Shown here: positions 45,120 to 56,000 of the stretch, in pieces
Layout: each line of letters opens with the position of its first letter
Position numbering within the stretch: the stretch's first letter is position 1
Source of the DNA: Trichobilharzia szidati
Lineage: Eukaryota > Platyhelminthes > Trematoda > Strigeidida > Schistosomatidae
NCBI GenBank assembly: GCA_944472155.2
Contig: OX235271.1
Location: 104,545,256-104,609,255, forward strand
Reading direction: 5' to 3'
Length of the DNA stretch: 64,000 bases
Translations under genes and position numbers: made by a program
The notes under the pieces: generated by a model
Database searches by the model: none
The model's input: the letters and a program-made list of their open reading frames with translations, nothing else
What the model was told of the DNA's origin: nothing

Positions 45120-46165
45120 TTTCAAAATTTGACCTTCGAGAGCCAATCATATATAATGTGTGCCATGGAAAGTCATTCCCAATCAAATCATGCCTGCCTT
45201 TTTGGAGTTGGAGAAGATTCAGATACAGATTTATTGGTTGAGGATAGAAGGCTTGGAGCCTATGTTAATCCTTTCCGAATAAATTTCCGTGGTTGTCTAA
45301 ACCCTTCTTGAATGAGTCAGTTGAGGTTGCAGACACCACTTCTTTTGGAAGTCGGTTTCAAGAGTTAATGACTAGGTGTGAGAACCAGTACTCAACAGCA
45401 ATATGATTTCTTCTTGGCTTTTGAACTCTCCTGCTATGTTCTCTCTAAGGTGTTCTGATCTGGTGGGAAGGAAAAGAGAGAATAGGTCAGGTGATTAAAT
45501 CTCATCTCTGCCTACAGTATGACAGGGAAAAGAGATTTAAAGTGTCTAGTCTTTCCTCGTATGACAAGTCAGTCATGTCAAGAACCATACGTGTTACCTT
45601 CCTTTGAACCCTTTCTAGAATATGTGAGTCCCCTTTAAGCTGTAATCAAACATAAAAAATACAAGGACTGGCTGCCTGGATACAGTTTTCAAGTCTTGAC
45701 CTCACCAGAAAGGTGATCATATCTCTGGTGATTCTGGTAAAGGCTATGCGAATTGCCCATAAGGATCTGAAACTACGTGCAGCCACCGTGCGACAGTGTG
45801 CTGTAGTTTTTAAATCGTGGCTAGCTATGAAACCTAAATCCAAATGAGTCTGAACTGATGGTAGTGTTATTCCCTCTAGTTCATAGGAGCTGATGCTTGC
45901 TTGTCCAATGCGCATGGTTGCACATTTTGCTACATTGATTGGGAGCATCCATTCTCTAGACCACTGACAATTTGTTGAGGTCCTTTTACAACGTGAGCGT
46001 ATCACTGTTTCTCTTCAGCTCTCTCTAAATTTTTAAGTCATCTGCGTATAGGACCATAGGGGAATCCGTGAGCAGAGATAACTCATCGATATACAAAATA
46101 AATTGGAGAGGTCTGAGTACCGTGTATTGTGGCACTTTGCTACACACTGCTGTAGATACAGTATT
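45120..46165 (-). mobile_element. CR1-type LINE, third family, decayed RT end
   Basis: Minus strand: LQFILYIDELSLLTDSPMVL followed by YADDLKI (codons at 46037-46048), then WMLPINVAKCATMRIG, LEGITLPSVQTHLDLG, MITFLVRSRLENCIQAASP and a thumb-like end with stops and frameshifts. It faces the CR1 copy 2 tail. Confidence 0.75.
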
Positions 46166-46639
46166 TTACTTATTCCCTAGGTACTTTGTCTGTAAATCTA
46201 TACTGTTAAGTAGGTTTATTGCTTTTTAGAGTAAGGTGTAGTTGAGGACTAGGGTTTAAGTAAAGATCATGTTTAGAGTTAGGAGTAGGTTAAAGGACTG
46301 TGTCAGAAATATCAATAGATGTCAAAGTACCTCGATCTGCAGTCACCAGGATGAATGCATCTATCGCACACGGTACAATTTCCCTAAAGATCATCTGTGT
46401 GGTGACTTGGAGACATTCTTACAACACATAAGCGACAACTATATAGTGCAATATGTTTACAATGTTTTTGCATCTGAATTCTGGTTGGTTTCTCGAGGTC
46501 GCTTTGGCTATGATAGTTTAACTTTGCCCGTGTTTATTGTACATTTGAATGTAAAGACTGCCAGATACGATGGTTCTTCCGTATGTCTAAATGAAACATC
46601 CAAACCCTAGTTTAAATTTTTTTCTGTAATAGAAAACTA

Positions 46640-48180
46640 AGCTAACAACTGACCTTCACTCGAGACTCCCAAGGTTAGGTACATGAGTTCTTTCCTGGGC
46701 ATGAAGCTGGCATTGGTTATTCTTTAACCTCAAAGCGAGATTCTCATTATGGCTTTGACCGGTTTGTTCAGGAAGGTTTTGGAAATTGAGGATCTGCCAT
46801 CAGTGTGGAATGGAGCCATCATCGTCTCCATCTTTAAAAAGGGTCGACATAACACATGCGACAACCATAGGAGTATCAGTTTGCTACCCATTGCGTCTAA
46901 AATATTGGTAGCTGTCTTGCTTCACAGGCTGTGCCGAACACGTCACGAGTCGATTCGCGAAGGGTAGGCTGGGTTTCGTTCAGGTCGTGGTTGCATTGAT
47001 TGTGTTCACCCTTCGTCAATTGTTGGAACACCGCCATACGTATTGCAGGCCAACAATCGTAGTGTTTCTTGATATGAGGTCTGCCTTCTATTCGTTGGAT
47101 AAAACTGTTCTCTGGGACTGTCTGTTAGAAGGGGGTGTGCCTGAGAAATTTTTTAACATCCTGAAAGCCCTATAGAAAAATACTTCAGGTAGAGTGAGGG
47201 CATACAACCAACTATCATCACTGTTCCCGACCAACATTATGGTTAGACTGGGTTGTCCAGTTTCCCCATTTCTCCTCAACTTTGCCATAGATGACACTAT
47301 GGAGTCAGCTCTGAAAGACGTGCATGGTGGCGCTGTAGGTCTGCTTCCTGGAGAAAGACTTTTCGACCCCGACTATACAGACGTATCGTCTTACCGTGAG
47401 ATAGCATGCGTGCACTTAATCAGTTGATGATCAGTGTCTGTAAGTATGGTATGTACTTGGCGCCGTCTAAATGCAAGGTACTGTTAAAAGATTGGCAGGA
47501 GCCTGTACCTGCACTCACCCTTGCAGGTGAACTATTTGAAGTTGTCGACAAGTTCGTGTATCTACGTAGTTGTGTGAGTGCTGGCGGAGGTGTGACGGAA
47601 GAGATTGCCAACCGTATCATGAAAGCTAGGGTGGTATACGTCAACTCGAGCCACCTCTGAAGCCGTCGCAATGTTAGCCTGACTGTCAAAGGTCGGGTTT
47701 ACAATACTTCGATGCACGCTATTTCGCTCTACGCCTGTGAAACCTGGCTTCTCCGAGGTGAGGATGTGCGGCGACTCGGCGTATTCGACCACTACTGTCT
47801 CCGTAGAATTGCTTGAGTTCGATGGCATCATCATGTGAGTAATTCGGAGGTCACACGTGGTGTCGTGGGATGAAAGATATTTGTGGTATGTTAGCATCGG
47901 TAGGTGCGTCACCACTCCCTGGATTAGGTCCGGGAGATAGCTTCAATCCGTGGCTCGAGACGTTATCGGATATGGCCAAGAATCACAATCATTGACAAAC
48001 GTGCTGCAATTTCCTTCTATCTTCTCCTGAATATAATTCGATGAATGCTACTTGGTTATGTGAAATGTAACTATTTTCTTCCTTTATTCATTCTCAACCT
48101 ATTTTTATGTGTTGTCTTATTATTATTGTACGGCGCATCTTCTTGGTGCCATATTGTACAAGGTTTTATGTTTTAAATAA
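46640..48180 (+). mobile_element. RTE-type LINE, RT to 3' end (decayed)
   Basis: Conceptual pieces: LEIEDLPSVWNGAIIVSIFK, HRSISLLPIASKILVAVLL, AGFRSGRGCID, RPTIVVFLDMRSAFYSLDKT, MISVCKYGMYLAPSKCKVLL, VDKFVYLRSCVSAGGGVTEE, SMHAISLYACETWLLRGEDV, FDHYCLRRIA, HHVSNSEV. The YADD region is lost (near 47370). It has many frameshifts and a 3' end near 48180 with a TATTATTGTA-rich tail. Confidence 0.75.
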
Positions 48181-49090
48181 AATAACGCTGCCCTGCAATA
48201 ATATTTTAAATAATACTTTTTTCTCGGCTGCTAATTAAGCATTCCAAATAATTATTTAACTAATAAAATGCGGCAGAGTTGATATTCTATACAGGAGTAA
48301 GAGTTTAATGTTGACTGCACATTTCAATCCGACTTTCGACCAAGTTCGTGCCGCACCTATTTCAACCTGTGTCATCACTGCTCGCACCTTATTTTTAGGA
48401 AGTTAAGTGGAGTGACATCCAAACTGAATAGAATACCATAGGAAAGAAAGTTGGTTGCATTATGCTACATATATAATTCACACCTGTGAAATAGTATTCG
48501 GGGTGGATTTGTACATGAACAAAACTAACGGATATGTGCCACCGATAAAACCAGTGCTTTATAGTCGGACGTTAAGTGCAGAAGCGCACCCCGTTAAATA
48601 CAATCAATGAAAGCAAATGAACTGAAAATATTCCAGTTCCTTTTCTATCGTTGCTTTTTGTTTGGCGTGTTATGTAGTGGTTAGATATAATTCCACCAAC
48701 TGTGATTGTTGTCTGGCACACTAATCGAGCTGCAGTCCATCTCCGTATACAGTGTTGACTAAAGTAAAGTGATCTATACTTAGTAATCTTCCTCAGATTG
48801 TAGAATAAAAGGCTAAGTAGTGTTTTTTTACATTATCTTTTGTGTCACATTGAAAGTTATCTATGAGTACTAGGAACTGGCAATTTACCTGAAGACTAGT
48901 GGGTATTTCTGTTTATTTTCTAGCAATAAGTTCCAAACACTCTACTACGTATGTTTTGTGATTTCCCCTCAACGCTGTATAATTTTATAACCTTGGTTTC
49001 TTGAGTCATATCCTATGATGTCACGAAAAGTGACAGCCTAACATGTAATATGTTTTTTGTTCAACGTTTTATTTCATTTGCTAAATTTCT
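48181..49090. other. Upstream region of the MRPS14 gene
   Basis: AT-rich, with no repeat family recognised. It must hold the promoter and perhaps a 5' UTR exon of the next gene. Confidence 0.45.
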
Positions 49091-49096
49091 TTACAG

Positions 49097-49832
49097 ATGA
49101 ATCTTTTCAGAACAGTATTTACAAAACCACAAATTAGCGGTTTGATGAACAGTTTATGCGGTGGAATGAGACTACTAACCATCCCTCCTGCGATTCCATC
49201 AAAAATATTATACGAACGACAAATAACACCTGATAAAACCCCCGCTCATCATAATAACACTCAAATTGAAGAGCTGTTGAAAAAACAACTGTGTGACTAC
49301 CCTCCATATAGTTCTCGGAAAAGTAAATAACATTACTTTATATATTCGTTACACAGTTCGTCACGGCTTTCAGAATGCCATAATGATTCGCGATTATAAA
49401 CGCAGACAAGTCGCTGCACACTTCTGTGATTTACGAATCAGACTAAATGCAATCAGGAAAAACAGAATACTTCCTCAGGAGATTCAAGTTAGTAAATAAT
49501 TTTTAATCATCTTTTGTTCCTAGGACGAAGCCAGTCTTTACATGTCTTCTTTACCTCGTGATAGTAACTGGACACGCATTTTAAGCAGATGTGTCGTCAC
49601 TTCAAGGAGACGAGGATGCAAAACCCGTTGGAAGTTGTCGCGCATTATATGGCGAAAAATCGCTGACTACAACAAAATGTCTGGAGTGCAATGGGCTTGC
49701 TGGGGATCAAACACGCATAGCGTCAGAAGACATATGTCATGGCCGCCTCCCAAAGGAATCACAGTTGCAGAGTATATTCGCAGATACTATAAGAATTTAG
49801 CTGATGAATCCAACAGTTATGTAAGCAAATAA
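49097..49832 (+). CDS. MRPS14: Mitochondrial ribosomal protein uS14m (MRPS14), three exons
   Basis: Exons 49097-49322, 49357-49487 and 49524-49832 join in frame to 221 residues. They are separated by introns of 34 and 36 bp (GTAAAT...ACACAG; GTTAGT...TCCTAG). The product is part of the small subunit of the mitochondrial ribosome. Family features: DYKRRQVAAHFCDLRIRLNA, IRKNRILPQEIQ, SLPRDSNWTRILSRCVVTSR, RRGCKTRWKLSRIIWRKIAD and SGVQWACW. The first about 75 residues begin MNLFRTVFTKPQ, a plausible mitochondrial presequence, and are not conserved. After the usual family end (..ACW) the frame goes on for 42 residues to VSK. The ATG directly follows TTTCTTTACAG, an acceptor-like sequence, so a 5' UTR intron or a trans-spliced leader is possible. 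It is convergent with the gene at 50024-59126. Confidence 0.9.
49323..49356 (+). other. 34-bp micro-intron of MRPS14
   Basis: GTAAATAACATTACTTTATA...TTACACAG. Its removal restores the frame between SSRK and IRHGFQNA. Introns of this size are typical for schistosome genes. Confidence 0.85.
49488..49523 (+). other. 36-bp micro-intron of MRPS14
   Basis: GTTAGTAAATAATTTTTAAT...GTTCCTAG, phase 0, between ILPQEIQ and DEASLYMSSLPRD. Confidence 0.85.
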
Positions 49833-49883
49833 ATGCGGTCAAATATACCACTTCAAATATAATTCAGTTTACTTTTCATAAAA

Positions 49884-49889
49884 TTTATT
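49884..49889 (-). terminator. Poly(A) signal for the minus-strand repeat gene
   Basis: AATAAA on the minus strand, about 135 nt after the TAA at 50024-50026. It lies inside the 3' UTR expected for MRPS14. Confidence 0.45.
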
Positions 49890-50012
49890 ACATTTAGTTA
49901 AATCTATCATCAACTGACCAAACAGTAAATATCTACACCAATTTCAACCAACAGTACACAAAAGTAGTTGGAAGAAATATTGTGGTAAAAAAGAAGTCTC
50001 TGCAGGTGAAAA

Positions 50013-50018
50013 AATAAA
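50013..50018 (+). terminator. Poly(A) signal for MRPS14
   Basis: AATAAA on the plus strand, 180 nt after the MRPS14 stop and a few bases from the stop codon of the minus-strand gene. No better signal lies between. Confidence 0.45.
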
Positions 50019-50023
50019 TTAGG

Positions 50024-50077
50024 TTATTTCAGCGACTTTCTTGTGCGTAGCGAGTACCTGCTACGTCCTACTGTTGT
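50024..50077 (-). CDS. Repeat gene, terminal exon
   Basis: Acceptor AACGTTTCAG. Encodes TTVGRSRYSLRTRKSLK and TAA. The 35-bp intron before it (50078-50112) has donor GTAAGT and is phase 0. Confidence 0.75.
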   Translation of the reverse strand, partial: TTVGRSRYSLRTRKSLK

Positions 50078-53000
50078 CTGAAACGTTCATCAAATATAAT
50101 CAGATGACTTACCGTACGTGACGTATTATAAACACTTTTCCGTTTAACCGAAACAGCAATATTACCACATATATCTTCCTTTCCACTGACAACATCCCGA
50201 GAATTTTCCATACCATTTCCGTCCAGAGCAATATCCACCACTGGAACCATTGCTACTGCATCACAAGCTATCTTCATCTCGCGCTCATTCCTTGTAGTGG
50301 GGCTACTCATATTAGAACCAATTTCGGATTCTGAACAGATAAAAATCATAATTAGTAGGAAGGTGTACTCACTGTCAGCAATAGGCGTTGCACTTTTACG
50401 CTTTCTTGGGGTATCCCGACTACTCGTCCGACTTTGTGTTTCATCTCCTCTCGTCGGTGTGGTTGACACCACTGGTTTCCCATCCAGCGTGCCTCCACCT
50501 CCTGCTATAAGCCCTGTTTACAATTACTATTATTCCTAGCTACATCACTTACCGTCTACGCATATGTATGCAAGTGAGTCTGTCTGGTCCATATTCCTCT
50601 CGCGCTGATTCCCAGTGGTAGGGCTAATGATATTGGAACCAATTTCGGATCCTGAACAGATAAAAATCATAATTAGTAGGAAGGTGTACTCACTGTCAGC
50701 AATAGGCGTTGCACTTTTACGCTTTCTTGGGGTATCCCGACTACTCGTCCGACTTTGTGTTTCATCTCCTCTCGTCGGTGTGGTTGACACCACTGGTTTC
50801 CCATCCAGCGTGCCTCCACCTCCTGCTATCAGCCCTGTTTACAATTACTATTATTCCTAGCTACATCACTTACCGTCTACGCATATGTATGCAAGTGAGT
50901 CTGTCTGGTCCATATTCCTCTCGCGCTGATTCCCAGTGGTAGGGCTAATGATATTGGAACCAATTTCGGATTCTGAACAGATAAAAATCATAATTAGTAG
51001 GAAGGTGTACTCACTGTCAGCAATAGGCGTTGCACTTTTACGCTTTCTTGGGGTATCCCGACTACTCGTCCGACTTTGTGTTTCATCTCCTCTCGTCGGT
51101 GTGGTTGACACCACTGGTTTCCCATCCAGCGTGCCTCCACCTCCTGCTATAAGCCCTGTTTACAATTACTATTATTCCTAGCTACATCACTTACCGTCTA
51201 CGCATATGTATGCAAGTGAGTCTGTCTGGTCCATATTCCTCTCGCGCTGATTCCCAGTGGTAGGGCTAATGATATTGAAACCAATTTCGGATTCTGAACA
51301 GATAAAAATCATAATTAGTAGGAAGGTGTACTCACTGTCAGCAATAGGCGTTGCACTTTTACGCTTTCTTGGGGTATCCCGACTACTCGTCCGACTTTGT
51401 GTTTCATCTCCTCTCGTCGGTGTGGTTGACACCACTGGTTTCCCATCCAGCGTGCCTCCACCTCCTGCTATCAGCCCTGTTTACAATTACTATTATTCCT
51501 AGCTACATCACTTACCGTCTACGCATATGTATGCAAGTGAGTCTGTCTGGTCCATATTCCTCTCGCGCTGATTCCCAGTGGTAGGGCTAATGATATTGGA
51601 ACCAATTTCGGATTCTGAACAGATAAAAATCATAATTAGTAGGAAGGTGTACTCACTGTCAGCAATAGGCGTTGCACTTTTACGCTTTCTTGGGGTATCC
51701 CGACTACTCGTCCGACTTTGTGTTTCATCTCCTCTCGTCGGTGTGGTTGACACCACTGGTTTCCCATCCAGCGTGCCTCCACCTCCTGCTATAAGCCCTG
51801 TTTACAATTACTATTATTCCTAGCTACATCACTTACCGTCTACGCATATGTATGCAAGTGAGTCTGTCTGGTCCATATTCCTCTCGCGCTGATTCCCAGT
51901 GGTAGGGCTAATGATATTGAAACCAATTTCGGATTCTGAACAGATAAAAATCATAATTAGTAGGAAGGTGTACTCACTGTCAGCAATAGGCGTTGCACTT
52001 TTACGCTTTCTTGGGGTATCCCGACTACTCGTCCGACTTTGTGTTTCATCTCCTCTCGTCGGTGTGGTTGACACCACTGGTTTCCCATCCAGCGTGCCTC
52101 CACCTCCTGCTATAAGCCCTGTTTACAATTACTATTATTCCTAGCTACATCACTTACCGTCTACGCATATGTATGCAAGTGAGTCTGTCTGGTCCATATT
52201 CCTCTCGCGCTGATTCCCAGTGGTAGGGCTAATGATATTGGAACCAATTTCGGATTCTGAACAGATAAAAATCATAATTAGTAGGAAGGTGTACTCACTG
52301 TCAGCAATAGGCGTTGCACTTTTACGCTTTCTTGGGGTATCCCGACTACTCGTCCGACTTTGTGTTTCATCTCCTCTCGTCGGTGTGGTTGACACTACTG
52401 GTTTCCCATCCAGCGTGCCTCCACCTCCTGCTATAAGCCCTGTTTACAATTACTATTATTCCTAGCTACATCACTTACCGTCTACGCATATGTATGCAAG
52501 TGAGTCTGTCTGGTCCATATTCCTCTCGCGCTGATTCCCAGTGGTAGGGCTAATGATATTGAAACCAATTTCGGATTCTGAACAGATAAAAATCATAATT
52601 AGTAGGAAGGTGTACTCACTGTCAGCAATAGGCGTTGCACTTTTACGCTTTCTTGGGGTATCCCGACTACTCGTCCGACTTTGTGTTTCATCTCCTCTCG
52701 TCGGTGTGGTTGACACCACTGGTTTCCCATCCAGCGTGCCTCCACCTCCTGCTATAAGCCCTGTTTACAATTACTATTATTCCTAGCTACATCACTTACC
52801 GTCTACGCATATGTATGCAAGTGAGTCTGTCTGGTCCATATTCCTCTCGCGCTGATTCCCAGTGGTAGGGCTAATGATATTGGAACCAATTTCGGATCCT
52901 GAACAGATAAAAATCATAATTAGTAGGAAGGTGTACTCACTGTCAGCAATAGGCGTTGCACTTTTACGCTTTCTTGGGGTATCCCGACTACTCGTCCGAC

Positions 53001-56000
53001 TTTGTGTTTCATCTCCTCTCGTCGGTGTGGTTGACACCACTGGTTTCCCATCCAGCGTGCCTCCACCTCCTGCTATCAGCCCTGTTTACAATTACTATTA
53101 TTCCTAGCTACATCACTTACCGTCTACGCATATGTATGCAAGTGAGTCTGTCTGGTCCATATTCCTCTCGCGCTGATTCCCAGTGGTAGGGCTAATGATA
53201 TTGGAACCAATTTCGGATTCTGAACAGATAAAAATCATAATTAGTAGGAAGGTGTACTCACTGTCAGCAATAGGCGTTGCACTTTTACGCTTTCTTGGGG
53301 TATCCCGACTACTCGTCCGACTTTGTGTTTCATCTCCTCTCGTCGGTGTGGTTGACACCACTGGTTTCCCATCCAGCGTGCCTCCACCTCCTGCTATAAG
53401 CCCTGTTTACAATTACTATTATTCCTAGCTACATCACTTACCGTCTACGCATATGTATGCAAGTGAGTCTGTCTGGTCCATATTCCTCTCGCGCTGATTC
53501 CCAGTGGTAGGGCTAATGATATTGAAACCAATTTCGGATTCTGAACAGATAAAAATCATAATTAGTAGGAAGGTGTACTCACTGTCAGCAATAGGCGTTG
53601 CACTTTTACGCTTTCTTGGGGTATCCCGACTACTCGTCCGACTTTGTGTTTCATCTCCTCTCGTCGGTGTGGTTGACACCACTGGTTTCCCATCCAGCGT
53701 GCCTCCACCTCCTGCTATCAGCCCTGTTTACAATTACTATTATTCCTAGCTACATCACTTACCGTCTACGCATATGTATGCAAGTGAGTCTGTCTGGTCC
53801 ATATTCCTCTCGCGCTGATTCCCAGTGGTAGGGCTAATGATATTGGAACCAATTTCGGATTCTGAACAGATAAAAATCATAATTAGTAGGAAGGTGTACT
53901 CACTGTCAGCAATAGGCGTTGCACTTTTACGCTTTCTTGGGGTATCCCGACTACTCGTCCGACTTTGTGTTTCATCTCCTCTCGTCGGTGTGGTTGACAC
54001 CACTGGTTTCCCATCCAGCGTGCCTCCACCTCCTGCTATAAGCCCTGTTTACAATTACTATTATTCCTAGCTACATCACTTACCGTCTACGCATATGTAT
54101 GCAAGTGAGTCTGTCTGGTCCATATTCCTCTCGCGCTGATTCCCAGTGGTAGGGCTAATGATATTGAAACCAATTTCGGATTCTGAACAGATAAAAATCA
54201 TAATTAGTAGGAAGGTGTACTCACTGTCAGCAATAGGCGTTGCACTTTTACGCTTTCTTGGGGTATCCCGACTACTCGTCCGACTTTGTGTTTCATCTCC
54301 TCTCGTCGGTGTGGTTGACACCACTGGTTTCCCATCCAGCGTGCCTCCACCTCCTGCTATAAGCCCTGTTTACAATTACTATTATTCCTAGCTACATCAC
54401 TTACCGTCTACGCATATGTATGCAAGTGAGTCTGTCTGGTCCATATTCCTCTCGCGCTGATTCCCAGTGGTAGGGCTAATGATATTGGAACCAATTTCGG
54501 ATTCTGAACAGATAAAAATCATAATTAGTAGGAAGGTGTACTCACTGTCAGCAATAGGCGTTGCACTTTTACGCTTTCTTGGGGTATCCCGACTACTCGT
54601 CCGACTTTGTGTTTCATCTCCTCTCGTCGGTGTGGTTGACACCACTGGTTTCCCATCCAGCGTGCCTCCACCTCCTGCTATCAGCCCTGTTTACAATTAC
54701 TATTATTCCTAGCTACATCACTTACCGTCTACGCATATGTATGCAAGTGAGTCTGTCTGGTCCATATTCCTCTCGCGCTGATTCCCAGTGGTAGGGCTAA
54801 TGATATTGGAACCAATTTCGGATTCTGAACAGATAAAAATCATAATTAGTAGGAAGGTGTACTCACTGTCAGCAATAGGCGTTGCACTTTTACGCTTTCT
54901 TGGGGTATCCCGACTACTCGTCCGACTTTGTGTTTCATCTCCTCTCGTCGGTGTGGTTGACACCACTGGTTTCCCATCCAGCGTGCCTCCACCTCCTGCT
55001 ATAAGCCCTGTTTACAATTACTATTATTCCTAGCTACATCACTTACCGTCTACGCATATGTATGCAAGTGAGTCTGTCTGGTCCATATTCCTCTCGCGCT
55101 GATTCCCAGTGGTAGGGCTAATGATATTGAAACCAATTTCGGATTCTGAACAGATAAAAATCATAATTAGTAGGAAGGTGTACTCACTGTCAGCAATAGG
55201 CGTTGCACTTTTACGCTTTCTTGGGGTATCCCGACTACTCGTCCGACTTTGTGTTTCATCTCCTCTCGTCGGTGTGGTTGACACCACTGGTTTCCCATCC
55301 AGCGTGCCTCCACCTCCTGCTATAAGCCCTGTTTACAATTACTATTATTCCTAGCTACATCACTTACCGTCTACGCATATGTATGCAAGTGAGTCTGTCT
55401 GGTCCATATTCCTCTCGCGCTGATTCCCAGTGGTAGGGCTAATGATATTGGAACCAATTTCGGATTCTGAACAGATAAAAATCATAATTAGTAGGAAGGT
55501 GTACTCACTGTCAGCAATAGGCGTTGCACTTTTACGCTTTCTTGGGGTATCCCGACTACTCGTCCGACTTTGTGTTTCATCTCCTCTCGTCGGTGTGGTT
55601 GACACCACTGGTTTCCCATCCAGCGTGCCTCCACCTCCTGCTATAAGCCCTGTTTACAATTACTATTATTCCTAGCTACATCACTTACCGTCTACGCATA
55701 TGTATGCAAGTGAGTCTGTCTGGTCCATATTCCTCTCGCGCTGATTCCCAGTGGTAGGGCTAATGATATTGGAACCAATTTCGGATTCTGAACAGATAAA
55801 AATCATAATTAGTAGGAAGGTGTACTCACTGTCAGCAATAGGCGTTGCACTTTTACGCTTTCTTGGGGTATCCCGACTACTCGTCCGACTTTGTGTTTCA
55901 TCTCCTCTCGTCGGTGTGGTTGACACCACTGGTTTCCCATCCAGCGTGCCTCCACCTCCTGCTATCAGCCCTGTTTACAATTACTATTATTCCTAGCTAC

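Noticed and set aside
49591..49800. 69-codon alternative frame in MRPS14 exon 3
   Set aside because: Overlaps the conserved uS14 frame and has no family similarity.
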